Origin: Caldisericia bacterium
Lineage (GTDB): Bacteria > Caldisericota > Caldisericia > JAAYUI01
Direction of reading: 5' to 3'
NCBI GenBank assembly: GCA_017999835.1
Contig: JAGNLA010000016.1
Coordinates: forward strand, 1-33,722
Length of the DNA stretch: 33,722 nt
Shown: piece after piece, positions 8,242 to 16,013 of the stretch
How the letters are laid out: every line of letters starts with the position of its first letter
Position numbering within the stretch: position 1 is the first letter of the stretch
Notes under the pieces: generated by a model
The model's input: the letters and a program-made list of their open reading frames with translations, nothing else
Told to the model about the DNA's origin: nothing
Databases searched by the model: none
Program-made: the position numbers and the translations under genes

Positions 8242-8264
8242 ATATAATATTCCAAATGTATACT
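8237..8264 (+). promoter_or_regulatory. Promoter of the double-M23 gene
   Basis: A consensus TTGACA (8237-8242), 16-bp spacer and TATACT (8259-8264) end 26 nt before the ATG, with AGGAGG at 8281-8285. The -35 box overlaps the 32-bp palindrome. Confidence 0.7.
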
Positions 8265-8290
8265 CCGATATATCATTTTGAGGAGGCACT

Positions 8291-9271
8291 ATGAAAAAGT
8301 GGGTAAAGATAGTTCTAGTCTGTTCTGTTGTGGCATTGTTGGCTGGCGCAGGTTTTTGGATTTGGCACGTTGAAAGTGAGAAACGTGAAGCCAATGCCTT
8401 TGCCTGGCCGGTAAAGATTGCAGATAACCAAAAGATTAAGTTAAACCGTGATTTCGGTTTTAACTTCAATCCGATTTCTGAAAAGGAAGACAACAATACT
8501 AACCTCGAGATCGATGCCAGAACTGGTGACAAGGTTTTTGCAAGCAGAGATGGTGTAGTGGATTTGGCTAGCTGGCATGGCGGATATGGAATGAGCGTAA
8601 GGATAGACCATGGCGATGGTTACAAAACTCTTTATGGGCACCTTTACTCAACCCCGGCTTCAATAAAGAAGGGGGAATCGGTCAAAAAGGGTGATATTAT
8701 AGGGATAGTAGGCAGTACCGGATTTACAATGGACGATCAGCTGTCTTTTTCAATAACTAAAGATGAGAAATACGTTGATCCCAAAAACCTTTTGCCCAAA
8801 GTTGCTAGTTTGGAAGTTGCAATGCCCAAACCAGCCACAAACAAAACAAACGTAAAATCTGACTCAGGCTTTATCTGTCCTTTCAAGAAAAGCATGTACA
8901 AAAAAGTTGACCTGACGCCAGGTTTTGGTAACAGGATAAATCCAATAAGTAATCTCGCGGAATTTCATACTGGAATAGATATTTATCTCCCCGTGAACGC
9001 AGAGATTCTTGCCGTTGGCTCAGGCACGGTGACCAAGTCAGAATGGTATGGTGGTTATGGCAATTTTGTCGAAATTGACCATGGAAACGGAATAAAATCA
9101 AGATATGGACATCTAAATGAACTGCTTGTCAAGAATGGTGAAAAAGTTGAAATGGGACAAATAATAGGTCTGTGCGGTAGCACTGGCTATTCGATTGAAC
9201 CTCACCTGCATTTTGAAATTATGAAAGGCAAGGATTTCTACGACCCAGAGAAGTTTGTAAACCTGAGATAA
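8291..9271 (+). CDS. Exported protein with two M23/LytM domains, the first degenerate
   Basis: The 326-residue protein has an N-terminal membrane anchor (residues 6-26) and two LytM-type domains. The second (about 205-320) keeps all zinc-site residues: His226 and Asp230 (HTGID), GHL at His274 and HLHFE (His305, His307). The first (about 50-168) keeps Asp75 and GHL (His117) but has Asn71 for the first His and Gln150/Ser152 for the HxH pair, so it cannot bind zinc normally. It is likely a cell-wall endopeptidase with a regulatory or substrate-holding partner domain, as degenerate LytM domains are in EnvC-like activators. It has its own promoter and terminator. Confidence 0.88.
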   Translation: MKKWVKIVLVCSVVALLAGAGFWIWHVESEKREANAFAWPVKIADNQKIKLNRDFGFNFNPISEKEDNNTNLEIDARTGDKVFASRDGVVDLASWHGGYGMSVRIDHGDGYKTLYGHLYSTPASIKKGESVKKGDIIGIVGSTGFTMDDQLSFSITKDEKYVDPKNLLPKVASLEVAMPKPATNKTNVKSDSGFICPFKKSMYKKVDLTPGFGNRINPISNLAEFHTGIDIYLPVNAEILAVGSGTVTKSEWYGGYGNFVEIDHGNGIKSRYGHLNELLVKNGEKVEMGQIIGLCGSTGYSIEPHLHFEIMKGKDFYDPEKFVNLR

Positions 9272-9280
9272 AACCATCAT

Positions 9281-9317
9281 ATCAAAAAAAGGAGCCGTTA
9301 TGGCTCCTTTTTTTGAT
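9281..9317 (+). terminator. Strong intrinsic terminator after the M23 gene
   Basis: A perfect 16-bp stem (9281-9296 with 9302-9317) with a GTTAT loop includes a GGAGCC/GGCTCC core and a seven-T tract. Confidence 0.92.
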
Positions 9318-9329
9318 GGATAAAAAGGT

Positions 9330-9359
9330 TTGACAAAAACTAAATAAGACAGTTATAAT
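9330..9359 (+). promoter_or_regulatory. Consensus promoter for the orphan membrane protein
   Basis: TTGACA (9330-9335), 18-bp spacer and TATAAT (9354-9359) match both hexamer consensuses exactly, 31 nt before the ATG at 9391. Confidence 0.75.
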
Positions 9360-9390
9360 CAAGAACATCTTTTTATATTAAGGGGTAAAA

Positions 9391-10545
9391 ATGGAGGATA
9401 AGTTTAACTCTTTTATTAAAACATTGAAAGTTTCTGTTGTGTTTCGTGCATTCTATGCCGGGATAGTCATTTTGATCGTTATGTATGCAGTTGACACCAA
9501 TGCAACGATATTATTGATCGAAAAAACTAACCTTTTAATCATCCTGCTGCTCTTTTTTGTTGGTTCGATGTATTGGGCTATCCACAGATTATTTTTCGGC
9601 GAAACGTTCTTGTATCATTTTCAAATAGCGTTTAGCGCAATAGTCGATTTGTTATCAAGGAAGACGTTTGTATTGAATATCCAAAACAAGAAAGGGAAAA
9701 CCGATACCGAGACAATTCCAAAATATATAAGTGACACACTTTTTTTTATCGATGTTCTCGGAATATCTTTTTTTGATATAAGAGCTGCCTATCAGCAACT
9801 CCTGAGACAATTCTATAATGCGTATGACTTCCCGGGAAAAGACGTAATCAAAGAAAGAACACATACCTACAACACAGATAACAGAGCAGAAAGAAAAGAG
9901 TACGATTTTGAAAAAAAAGACATAGAAGGTTCCTATAAAGATAACGATTTGAAATGTAGTGTTAAGATTGAAGAAAAGTACGATGAGAATAGTTTTGCCA
10001 AAGTTCTTAAGGACACTAAAGATAAAATTGAGAATGAACATACTGATATCCATCTCTTTTATGTTGCCGCCGAAGTAACATTATTTGGATATTTGTTTTG
10101 TTCATCAGGGTTCTTTTCAACGACCCTTCCACCAAGGTATATTTTTGCAATGGGTTTGCTGTCTTTGAGTTTGTTTATTTTTGGAATGATTTCAGAAATC
10201 AGGCAACATGCGCTGGAAACAAGGATATATGTTCGTCTTTATTCTGTTAAAGATTCAAGGGATATTCTGATTTCATATTTGAAGATGTATAATTTTGAGC
10301 CGCTAATGGTAAAAATCAACGAATTGAGTACCGAAGAAAAGACTTTGAGTTATGCCAACCACACACCAAAGGAGTTGGAAAGATTATCAGAGATAAAACA
10401 AGAATATAAATACCTTTCTGAAAGAATAAGAAAGAATAAACATGTATCTTGCATCATGATAACAATTATATCTATTGTAGCATTGGGGCTGTTTGCCTTA
10501 TTTATTTGGCATCTTTATTCGTATTATCAAATAATTTCTTTCTGA
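9391..10545 (+). CDS. Unrecognised multi-pass membrane protein, AT-rich
   Basis: The 384-residue product matches no family I know. Hydrophobic segments lie near residues 15-34, 44-66, 222-242, 250-268 and 351-375, with a charged, probably cytosolic loop (about 90-220) rich in Lys, Asp and Glu, and a second charged stretch (about 270-350). AGGGG precedes the ATG. The gene is visibly richer in A/T and in AAA/GAA/TTT codons than its neighbours, stands alone with its own consensus promoter, and abuts a convergent gene by 5 bp with no terminator between. These signs suggest recent acquisition. Confidence 0.75.
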   Translation: MEDKFNSFIKTLKVSVVFRAFYAGIVILIVMYAVDTNATILLIEKTNLLIILLLFFVGSMYWAIHRLFFGETFLYHFQIAFSAIVDLLSRKTFVLNIQNKKGKTDTETIPKYISDTLFFIDVLGISFFDIRAAYQQLLRQFYNAYDFPGKDVIKERTHTYNTDNRAERKEYDFEKKDIEGSYKDNDLKCSVKIEEKYDENSFAKVLKDTKDKIENEHTDIHLFYVAAEVTLFGYLFCSSGFFSTTLPPRYIFAMGLLSLSLFIFGMISEIRQHALETRIYVRLYSVKDSRDILISYLKMYNFEPLMVKINELSTEEKTLSYANHTPKELERLSEIKQEYKYLSERIRKNKHVSCIMITIISIVALGLFALFIWHLYSYYQIISF

Positions 10546-10550
10546 ATCGT

Positions 10551-11912
10551 TTATTGTCCTCTGACTATATACACATTGCTGTCGTAGCTGCTGAAGATTA
10601 TCTCGTTGCCGATGATGATTGGTGACGAACCAATACACCTGTTTGCGCTGCCAACCGTGCTGACCGTGTTTGTGTAATATTTGTCGAGATCCTTGCCGGT
10701 TTTCTTATCGATAATATAAAGAACACCGTCTTTATCAGCACAAATCAGATAATCTCTTACGATCAGAGGATCTGCAAGCAACGATGTTTTACTGGTTTGA
10801 GACTGCCATAGTTGCTCGCCAGTTTTTCTGTCCAGCGCGAATGTGACGCCGCCAGCAGTTGTCCCATAAACATATTTTTCATCAATTATTGGGCAAGACT
10901 CAATGCCAAAGTCATTGTCTGGAGCCTGATAATCCCAGAGTATTTTGCCGTTGTTGGTGTTCAAACAGTAAAGTTTGGAATTTTTGCAGCCGACCCAAAG
11001 CCTTGAGCCAAAAACGATTGGAGAACCGAGAGTTCCCTTTGGAAGGGCTGTTGTCCAGATTTCTTTGCCACTATCCGCGCTTAGACAAATTATCTGGCCA
11101 CCAAAGTTTGAGAAATACAGCTTGTTATCAGCTATTGCTGGTGAAGCATAAATCTTCGATTTTGTAGGAAAATTCCAGATTTCTTTCCCATCTTTTGCTT
11201 TCAAGCAATATATTTTGCCGTCAAATGAACCGAAATAAATCTTATCACCAACAACCTTTGGTCCACCAATAATCAAACCGTTGCCGATTATGTCGCCAGC
11301 TTGCGTGTCAGGTGGAGCGGAGATGTTTTTACCCGTTTTAAACCCCCACATCTTGATGTCGCCAAAAAGATCATAGGCGTAAAGATTGCCTTGTCCTGTT
11401 CCAAAAAAAACCATGCTTTCGTTTGCAGCCAGTGTTGAGGTTACCGGGCCGCTGCCATTGTCAAATTGTTCAGAATTTTTCCATTTTGGTTCGCTGGTTT
11501 CAAAATTGTAACATGAGAGAAAACCAAGTTGGCAGCCAAAGTAGAGGTTGCTTCTGGTTACTGTTGGTGAACCGTAAATGATGTTTGATGTCGGTGCTCC
11601 AAATGACATGAATCTATATTCATCTTTACCTTTTTTAAGAGGAAGTTTGATGTCTGCATCTACCATACCCATGTTGTCGGGGGTGCGGCGGAACATTGTC
11701 CACTCGGTTGCTGGTGTGGCTGTTGGAAAAGCCGGCTCAGTCAGGTCGTCAGGATTGGTTGAAGTTGTTGTCGAGTTTGTTTCTACCACCTGGTCAGTTT
11801 TTTTGTTCGGGTCATACTTTGGAATGTTAATTTTCTCTACAACCTGGTTTCCACAACCGGCAAAAGACATTATCAGGATGACTATCAATGGCATCAATAT
11901 TACTTTTTTCAT
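10551..11912 (-). CDS. PQQ-like beta-propeller lipoprotein
   Basis: The 453-residue protein has a lipoprotein signal ending SFAGC (Cys20), a Thr/Ser-rich linker, a WTMFRRTPDNMG entry motif and seven or more blades with repeated forms such as KIYCLKAKDGKEIWNF and KLYCLNTNNGKILWDY. The blades resemble PQQ-dependent dehydrogenases and BamB, but no catalytic dehydrogenase signature was noted, so an outer-surface scaffold or binding role is likely. It starts at ATG after GGAGG. It is the intact counterpart of the amber-split gene at 2-1273. Confidence 0.88.
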   Translation of the reverse strand: MKKVILMPLIVILIMSFAGCGNQVVEKINIPKYDPNKKTDQVVETNSTTTSTNPDDLTEPAFPTATPATEWTMFRRTPDNMGMVDADIKLPLKKGKDEYRFMSFGAPTSNIIYGSPTVTRSNLYFGCQLGFLSCYNFETSEPKWKNSEQFDNGSGPVTSTLAANESMVFFGTGQGNLYAYDLFGDIKMWGFKTGKNISAPPDTQAGDIIGNGLIIGGPKVVGDKIYFGSFDGKIYCLKAKDGKEIWNFPTKSKIYASPAIADNKLYFSNFGGQIICLSADSGKEIWTTALPKGTLGSPIVFGSRLWVGCKNSKLYCLNTNNGKILWDYQAPDNDFGIESCPIIDEKYVYGTTAGGVTFALDRKTGEQLWQSQTSKTSLLADPLIVRDYLICADKDGVLYIIDKKTGKDLDKYYTNTVSTVGSANRCIGSSPIIIGNEIIFSSYDSNVYIVRGQ

Positions 11913-12011
11913 CAGACCTCCGACTTTACTACACGTCTTGGTTCTTTTTTGTTCAAACCATTGTAACCTAGATTGCAGTGTTGTGTCAAAAGATATCGTA
12001 AGGAGGATTAT

Positions 12012-13160
12012 ATGGATTATTTTCTCAAAGAAGAGCAGAAGATGATTAAAAATCTTGCCAGGAAGATAGCCGAAGAAAAGCTTAAACCTGTTAGGGCAAA
12101 AAATGACAAAGAAGGCGTCTTTCCAATGGACATCATAAAGGAACTTGCAAAGGCCGATATGATGAGACTTTACATCCCAAGCCAGTATGACGGTTTAGGC
12201 TGCGGTGTGCTTGAGCTCTGTCTTGTTATTGAAGAATTGGCAAAAGTCGATGGTGGCGTGGCTGTTTCGTATGCTGTCAACGCTCTTGGCTCTTTCCCGA
12301 TCGTCATCATGGGCAATGAAGACCAGAAGAAAAAGTATCTAACCAAGGCAGCATCAGGTGAATGGCTTACAGCCTTTGCCCTTACCGAGGCAAACGCTGG
12401 CTCGGATGCATCAAACATGCAGACAACAGCTGTCAAAGATGGCGACCATTTCATCCTCAACGGAACCAAGCAGTTCATCACAAACGGTTCCGTGGCTGAT
12501 TTTGTGACCGTAATTGCCATGACCGACAAAACCAAGGGTATGAGAGGTCTTACAGCATTCGTTGTTGAAAAAGGCACACCAGGATTTACCTACGGCAAAG
12601 AAGAAGACAAGATGGGCATCCGTTCATCAGTCACCTCAGAGCTTGTTTTCCAGGACTGCAGAGTTCCAAAGGAAAACATCCTCGGCGGCGAAGGACAGGG
12701 TTTCGTTACGGCCATGAGGACACTCGACAAGTCACGGCCAGGCATTGGCGCACAGGGACTTGGAATTGCACAGGGTGCATACGAGGAAGCTCTCGCTTAC
12801 GCTAAGCAGAGAGTTCAGTTTGGTCAGGCAATCGTCAATTTCCAGGCCATCTCGTTCATGCTTGCTGACATGGCAACCCAAATCGAAGCCGGAAGAGCCC
12901 TTTGCTATCAGACAGCAAGACTCATCGACTCAGGTTCGACAAAGTACTCAAAAGAATCAGCAATGACCAAACTCTATTGCACAGATTTGGCAATGAGGGT
13001 CACAACCGACGCAGTCCAGATTTTCGGTGGCTATGGCTACATGAAGGACTATCCAGTCGAAAAGATGATGAGAGACGCAAAAATCACACAGATTTACGAA
13101 GGCACCAACCAGATCCAGCGCCACGTCATCGCAGCAAACATCGTAAAAGATGTAATGTAA
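12012..13160 (+). CDS. Acyl-CoA dehydrogenase (short/medium chain type)
   Basis: The 382-residue protein covers the whole family: N-terminal helical domain, FAD-binding middle (AFALTEANAGSDA) and C-terminal helical domain with YGGYGYMKDYPVEKMMRDAK and the catalytic base Glu363 in IYEGTNQIQR. It catalyses alpha,beta-dehydrogenation of acyl-CoA in beta-oxidation, or the reverse in butyrate-type fermentation, with an electron-transfer flavoprotein. No etfAB, thiolase or hydratase is adjacent, so chain length and direction are open. The start follows AAGGAGG at 12000-12006; an in-frame GTG at 11973 is less likely. Confidence 0.93.
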   Translation: MDYFLKEEQKMIKNLARKIAEEKLKPVRAKNDKEGVFPMDIIKELAKADMMRLYIPSQYDGLGCGVLELCLVIEELAKVDGGVAVSYAVNALGSFPIVIMGNEDQKKKYLTKAASGEWLTAFALTEANAGSDASNMQTTAVKDGDHFILNGTKQFITNGSVADFVTVIAMTDKTKGMRGLTAFVVEKGTPGFTYGKEEDKMGIRSSVTSELVFQDCRVPKENILGGEGQGFVTAMRTLDKSRPGIGAQGLGIAQGAYEEALAYAKQRVQFGQAIVNFQAISFMLADMATQIEAGRALCYQTARLIDSGSTKYSKESAMTKLYCTDLAMRVTTDAVQIFGGYGYMKDYPVEKMMRDAKITQIYEGTNQIQRHVIAANIVKDVM

Positions 13161-13174
13161 TCAAGCTAGATTTT

Positions 13175-13206
13175 AAAAAGGCTCTGTTTTTTGCAGAGCC
13201 TTTTTT
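13175..13206 (+). terminator. Intrinsic terminator after the acyl-CoA dehydrogenase gene
   Basis: GGCTCTG (13180-13186) pairs with CAGAGCC (13194-13200), extended by flanking A and T runs. The same hairpin can also end the convergent minus-strand gene at 13220. Confidence 0.88.
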
Positions 13207-13219
13207 ATTGAATACAAAC

Positions 13220-14038
13220 CTATTCCAAATACTTCTTTGCTTCTTCCATGAATTTGTCAAAGTAATATGATGGCGACGTCACCTTGTGACCTCTTACAAT
13301 TAGTCCTCTAAAATCACCACGTTTTGCTACCTCAGTATTGTCTGTCTCAGCGTTCAGGAAGACCACTTCAAGCTCTGGCTTGAGCTCTTTGAGCTGTGCT
13401 GCTGCCTTGGCAAAGAAAACGTGGTAGTAAGGGCACATAATAGGCGACTCAATGACCAGTATCCTGTCTTTGTCTTCACTCTGAGGGATGTAGTCTTTGG
13501 TGGCGTTGTCTTCAAAGAAACCGTCTCTCTGAGGGTCTTTGTGGTAGACATAACCTGTCTCAACAGGGTAGTAGAGGATGCAGTTGTCCTCAGGAGTAGT
13601 CGTAAACCCTTTTTTTACCATGAACTCAAACCATTTTTTCTGTTCAGGATAACCCCCATCAAAAGGTTGAGCAATGATGGCAACAGCAGGTTTGCCGTTG
13701 AAACATTCACAAGATTTTGCGTAATCGATAAGTTTTTGCATGATTTTAGAGGCAACGCCTTTATCCCAATGGCTTTTCCTGGGCACCCAGATGCATTTTA
13801 TGCTGATGATTTTTGATTCTTCTCTGTGTTCAAGATTGAAAATCCCAGCTGGTTTGCCATCAAGCCAGGCAACAAATCCAGGCACAAAACCTTTTTTTAT
13901 CTCCGCCTCAGCCCATTGCGTCTTTAGGGTACACCCCTGATCGGCAAGCTCCAGACCAACATCGGCTGGATCAGAACAGACGTATGAAGCACACTGGATG
14001 GTTTCGCTTGTTATCGGCAAGACTTTGATTTCTGGCAT
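13220..14038 (-). CDS. GNAT N-acetyltransferase with YoaP-like C-terminal domain
   Basis: The 272-residue protein begins with a GNAT-like fold (about 1-150; WLDGKPAGIFNLEHREESK and a KGVASKIMQKLIDYAK acetyl-CoA loop). A C-terminal domain (about 165-272) has a CPYY motif after a beta strand and ends in SPSYYFDKFMEEA, resembling the YoaP C-terminal domain. Its substrate is unknown. ATG 14038 is preferred because GGAGG stands 5 nt upstream; an earlier ATG at 14050 lacks an SD. It has its own promoter, downstream of the sulfur-operon terminator. Confidence 0.75.
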   Translation of the reverse strand: MPEIKVLPITSETIQCASYVCSDPADVGLELADQGCTLKTQWAEAEIKKGFVPGFVAWLDGKPAGIFNLEHREESKIISIKCIWVPRKSHWDKGVASKIMQKLIDYAKSCECFNGKPAVAIIAQPFDGGYPEQKKWFEFMVKKGFTTTPEDNCILYYPVETGYVYHKDPQRDGFFEDNATKDYIPQSEDKDRILVIESPIMCPYYHVFFAKAAAQLKELKPELEVVFLNAETDNTEVAKRGDFRGLIVRGHKVTSPSYYFDKFMEEAKKYLE

Positions 14039-14056
14039 TGTTACCTCCATTGATGA

Positions 14057-14084
14057 ATTATATCATAAAAAAGCTCAGTGACAA
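14057..14084 (-). promoter_or_regulatory. Promoter of the YoaP-like gene
   Basis: On the minus strand TTGTCA (14079-14084), 16-bp spacer and TATAAT (14057-14062) stand 18 nt before the ATG. Confidence 0.65.
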
Positions 14085-14115
14085 AAAACAAAAGCCCGGC
14101 CTGAAAGACCGGGCT
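14083..14115 (-). terminator. Terminator of the sulfur-relay operon
   Basis: A 7-bp GC-rich stem (AGCCCGG 14093-14099 with CCGGGCT 14109-14115) is followed on the minus strand by TTTTGTTTTTTG, 20 nt past the last gene of the operon. Confidence 0.85.
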
Positions 14116-14135
14116 GGACGGTTAATTATTTCGTA

Positions 14136-14438
14136 TCAATAACTAAGGTCGCACTCGCATAGCAGGTCGATTTGTTCTCCAAAATCAATAGCTTTGACTC
14201 CAGTCAGCGGCATGATGCCTCTGGCGATGCAATCAGGTTTGGATGCAAAAATTCTTACGCCTTCGTCCATTTTTGCCTTGACCAGTTTTGAAATCTCTGA
14301 TTCAGGATTTGAGAAACCAAGAATAGAATCCTGAGCAAAGACCACGACGTCGTCTTTTACTGTCCTTTCAAGACGTGCCTTGTCCTCGTCGTTGCCAAAC
14401 GGTGTTTTTGTCAGCATCACAAATATTTTCTTTGCCAT
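14136..14438 (-). CDS. DsrH/TusB-like sulfur-relay subunit
   Basis: The 100-residue protein has the small alpha/beta DsrE-superfamily shape and a TusB/DsrH-like DDVVVFAQDSIL strand. It is the last of three DsrE-superfamily genes in the order D/E-, C/F- and B/H-like, as in tusDCB and dsrEFH, where the three form a heterohexamer that passes persulfide sulfur. Cys49... of the fold was not assigned; visible cysteines are in KPDC and LLCEC. GAGG precedes the ATG. Similarity within the family is remote, so the subunit label rests partly on gene order. Confidence 0.7.
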   Translation of the reverse strand: MAKKIFVMLTKTPFGNDEDKARLERTVKDDVVVFAQDSILGFSNPESEISKLVKAKMDEGVRIFASKPDCIARGIMPLTGVKAIDFGEQIDLLCECDLSY

Positions 14439-14440
14439 CG

Positions 14441-14797
14441 TCAGAACCTCAGAATCGCGTCAGAATCGCGCAGCATTGCTTCAAGACCAGCATCATCGAT
14501 TGCCTGGCATTCCATCAGATCCTGGCATCTAATGCCTCGTGCCTCAACCGATGGTTTGTGGACGAAGAGGTTGAAGCCGTAGTCATCATACATCATGAAC
14601 GCTTCGCCCATGTGTCCAAAATCGAGCCCATCTTTTGGGTTGGCGGTTTTTAAAAGCGCATATACAGCATCACCTTCCAGAACAACGTTTGTGTCGATGT
14701 TTGTTGAGGGGATACCCATTGCAGCCCTGAACGCCTCTGCCATGATGGCTGAGCCGTACGGTGGTTTCGTAACGACAATTGTAGCTTTCTTGGCCAT
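14441..14797 (-). CDS. DsrF/TusC-like sulfur-relay subunit
   Basis: The 118-residue protein starts KKATIVVTKPPYGSAIMAEAFRA, typical of DsrF/TusC (an aromatic-Gly after the first strand), and continues with EGDAVYALLKT. It should be the middle subunit of a DsrEFH/TusBCD-like complex. ATG 14797 with an upstream GGGG is preferred to the longer in-frame start at 14830, which would run deep into the gene before it. It lies 2 nt from both neighbours. Confidence 0.72.
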   Translation of the reverse strand: MAKKATIVVTKPPYGSAIMAEAFRAAMGIPSTNIDTNVVLEGDAVYALLKTANPKDGLDFGHMGEAFMMYDDYGFNLFVHKPSVEARGIRCQDLMECQAIDDAGLEAMLRDSDAILRF

Positions 14798-14799
14798 AG

Positions 14800-15150
14800 T
14801 TAAAACCCCAGCGATATTGTTCTGTCGCACTCATTGATGAGGCGACCCAAAGCAGCGATGCCTGCCTGTTTGATGCCAGGAATGGTATCTGACTGCTTGA
14901 CACCGCGATAGTTGCAGCACACGCCGCAAGGAGTGAACCTTACTCCACGTTCCATGAGCTTTGTCATTTTTTCAGGAATGGATCTGTCTTGTCCGGGTTT
15001 TATGTTGTTTGATGTGGCGATAACACCGTCCATATACAGAAAGACATCACAGGTATGGCCTTTGTCCAGTGCTGCCTCGATGAGGCTGAGCGCTGTGTCC
15101 GTGTTTTGAAATGTGTAAGGAGCGGTTGTGACAATGAATCCTATGCGCAT
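14800..15150 (-). CDS. DsrE/TusD-like persulfide carrier subunit
   Basis: The 116-residue protein carries the active-site region FTPCGVCCNYRGV (Cys75, Cys78, Cys79), matching the position of the persulfide-bearing Cys78 of TusD, and a DVFLYMDGV strand. It should accept sulfur from a TusA-type carrier and share it with the next two subunits. Its ATG overlaps the tusA stop in TGATG, so translation is coupled. Confidence 0.82.
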   Translation of the reverse strand: MRIGFIVTTAPYTFQNTDTALSLIEAALDKGHTCDVFLYMDGVIATSNNIKPGQDRSIPEKMTKLMERGVRFTPCGVCCNYRGVKQSDTIPGIKQAGIAALGRLINECDRTISLGF

Positions 15151-15380
15151 CAACCCACCTTCTTGACGTATCCGATGATTTTTCCGCCTTCTTCTTCAAG
15201 ACCTAGGAATTCGTTGCCTGTCGATTCGCACCATGCCACGATGTCAGCTTTGAAACCGTCGTCGTCGGAAATGATTTTTAAAACCTGGCCTGCGGTAAGT
15301 TCTTTCATCTTTTTTGCTGTCTTTACGATTGGTACCGGACACTGCATCCCAAGTGTGTCGAGTTCTACGTCGAATTTCAT
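15150..15380 (-). CDS. tusA: TusA/SirA family sulfur carrier
   Basis: The 76-residue protein has the hallmark LGMQCPVPIVKT, with the persulfide-forming Cys14 in CPxP, and is full length for TusA. It should carry sulfane sulfur between a donor and the DsrE-type proteins around it. AGGAGG precedes ATG 15380; the longer open frame upstream has no SD and an unrelated N-terminus. Confidence 0.88.
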   Translation of the reverse strand: MKFDVELDTLGMQCPVPIVKTAKKMKELTAGQVLKIISDDDGFKADIVAWCESTGNEFLGLEEEGGKIIGYVKKVG

Positions 15381-15390
15381 TTTTATCCTC

Positions 15391-15870
15391 CTAGATAAAC
15401 AATGTAATTTTTGAGTTCTTGGCTTCGTTGATGTAGGTGGCAACTCCGACGATTTCCGATACTTCAGGGATCAGGTCGTCCTTGCCCACGCCCATAACGT
15501 CCATGCTCATTTTACACGCAATCATCTTTACGCCAAGATCAGCGGCATCGGCCATCATCTCTTCAAGTGACTGAACGTTTTGCCCCTTCATGATCTTTTT
15601 CATCATGGACTTGCCCATTCCGCTCATGTTGAACTTGGACAGCGGGAGTCTTTTTGAACCACCACGGTTCATCATGCCCATCATCTTCTGCATCCAGTTC
15701 TTGGCGCCTTTGATTGGGCCGGTATTCTTCTTTATTACGTTGAGTCCCCAGAACGTGAAAAATAGTGTTACATCCATGCCTGATGCGGCAGCGCCGTTGG
15801 CGATTGTGAAAGCTGCCAGGGCTTTGTCAAACTCACCTGAGAAGACTACTATCGTAGCTTTATCAGCCAT
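15391..15870 (-). CDS. DsrE2-like (DsrE/DsrF superfamily) peripheral sulfurtransferase
   Basis: The 159-residue protein opens ATIVVFSGEFDKALAAFTIANGAAASG and keeps the family's Cys119 in MIACKMSMDVMGV. DsrE2 proteins are regularly encoded with TusA in persulfide-handling loci. The middle (about 60-95) is rich in Met, Lys and Gly. It is the first gene of the operon, with AAGGAGG before ATG 15870, a CsoR-family operator in its leader and a consensus -35 upstream. Confidence 0.88.
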   Translation of the reverse strand: MADKATIVVFSGEFDKALAAFTIANGAAASGMDVTLFFTFWGLNVIKKNTGPIKGAKNWMQKMMGMMNRGGSKRLPLSKFNMSGMGKSMMKKIMKGQNVQSLEEMMADAADLGVKMIACKMSMDVMGVGKDDLIPEVSEIVGVATYINEAKNSKITLFI

Positions 15871-15884
15871 TGTATCCTCCTTAT

Positions 15885-15901
15885 ATACCCCTAGGGGGTA
15901 T
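15885..15901 (-). promoter_or_regulatory. CsoR/CstR-type operator in the sulfur-operon leader
   Basis: ATACCCCCTAGGGGTAT (minus strand) is an inverted repeat of the TACC/GGTA type with internal G/C runs that CsoR-family repressors bind. It starts just downstream of the predicted transcription start and 14 nt before ATG 15870. The likely ligand-sensing repressor is encoded at 22924-23220. Confidence 0.75.
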
Positions 15902-15910
15902 TTGACTATT

Positions 15911-15939
15911 TGAATACCTGATTTAACAAATTTTGTCAA
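15911..15939 (-). promoter_or_regulatory. Promoter of the sulfur-relay operon
   Basis: TTGACA (15934-15939), 17-bp spacer and TATTCA (15911-15916) on the minus strand put the transcription start near 15904, immediately beside the operator. Confidence 0.65.
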
Positions 15940-15950
15940 TACGACTTTCT

Positions 15951-15979
15951 TTGAAATAGGTTAATTTCTGGCATAATTC
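15951..15979 (+). promoter_or_regulatory. Promoter of the PP-loop ATPase gene
   Basis: TTGAAA (15951-15956), 17-bp spacer and TAATTC (15974-15979) lie 34 nt before ATG 16014, back to back with the sulfur-operon promoter. Confidence 0.45.
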
Positions 15980-16013
15980 TTCCTAACAATTACAAACACG
16001 GCAAGAGGTGCAA

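Noticed and set aside
11973-12011. Earlier GTG start for the acyl-CoA dehydrogenase
   Set aside because: AAGGAGG at 12000-12006 sets the start at ATG 12012, and the extra residues are Cys/Arg-rich and unlike the family.
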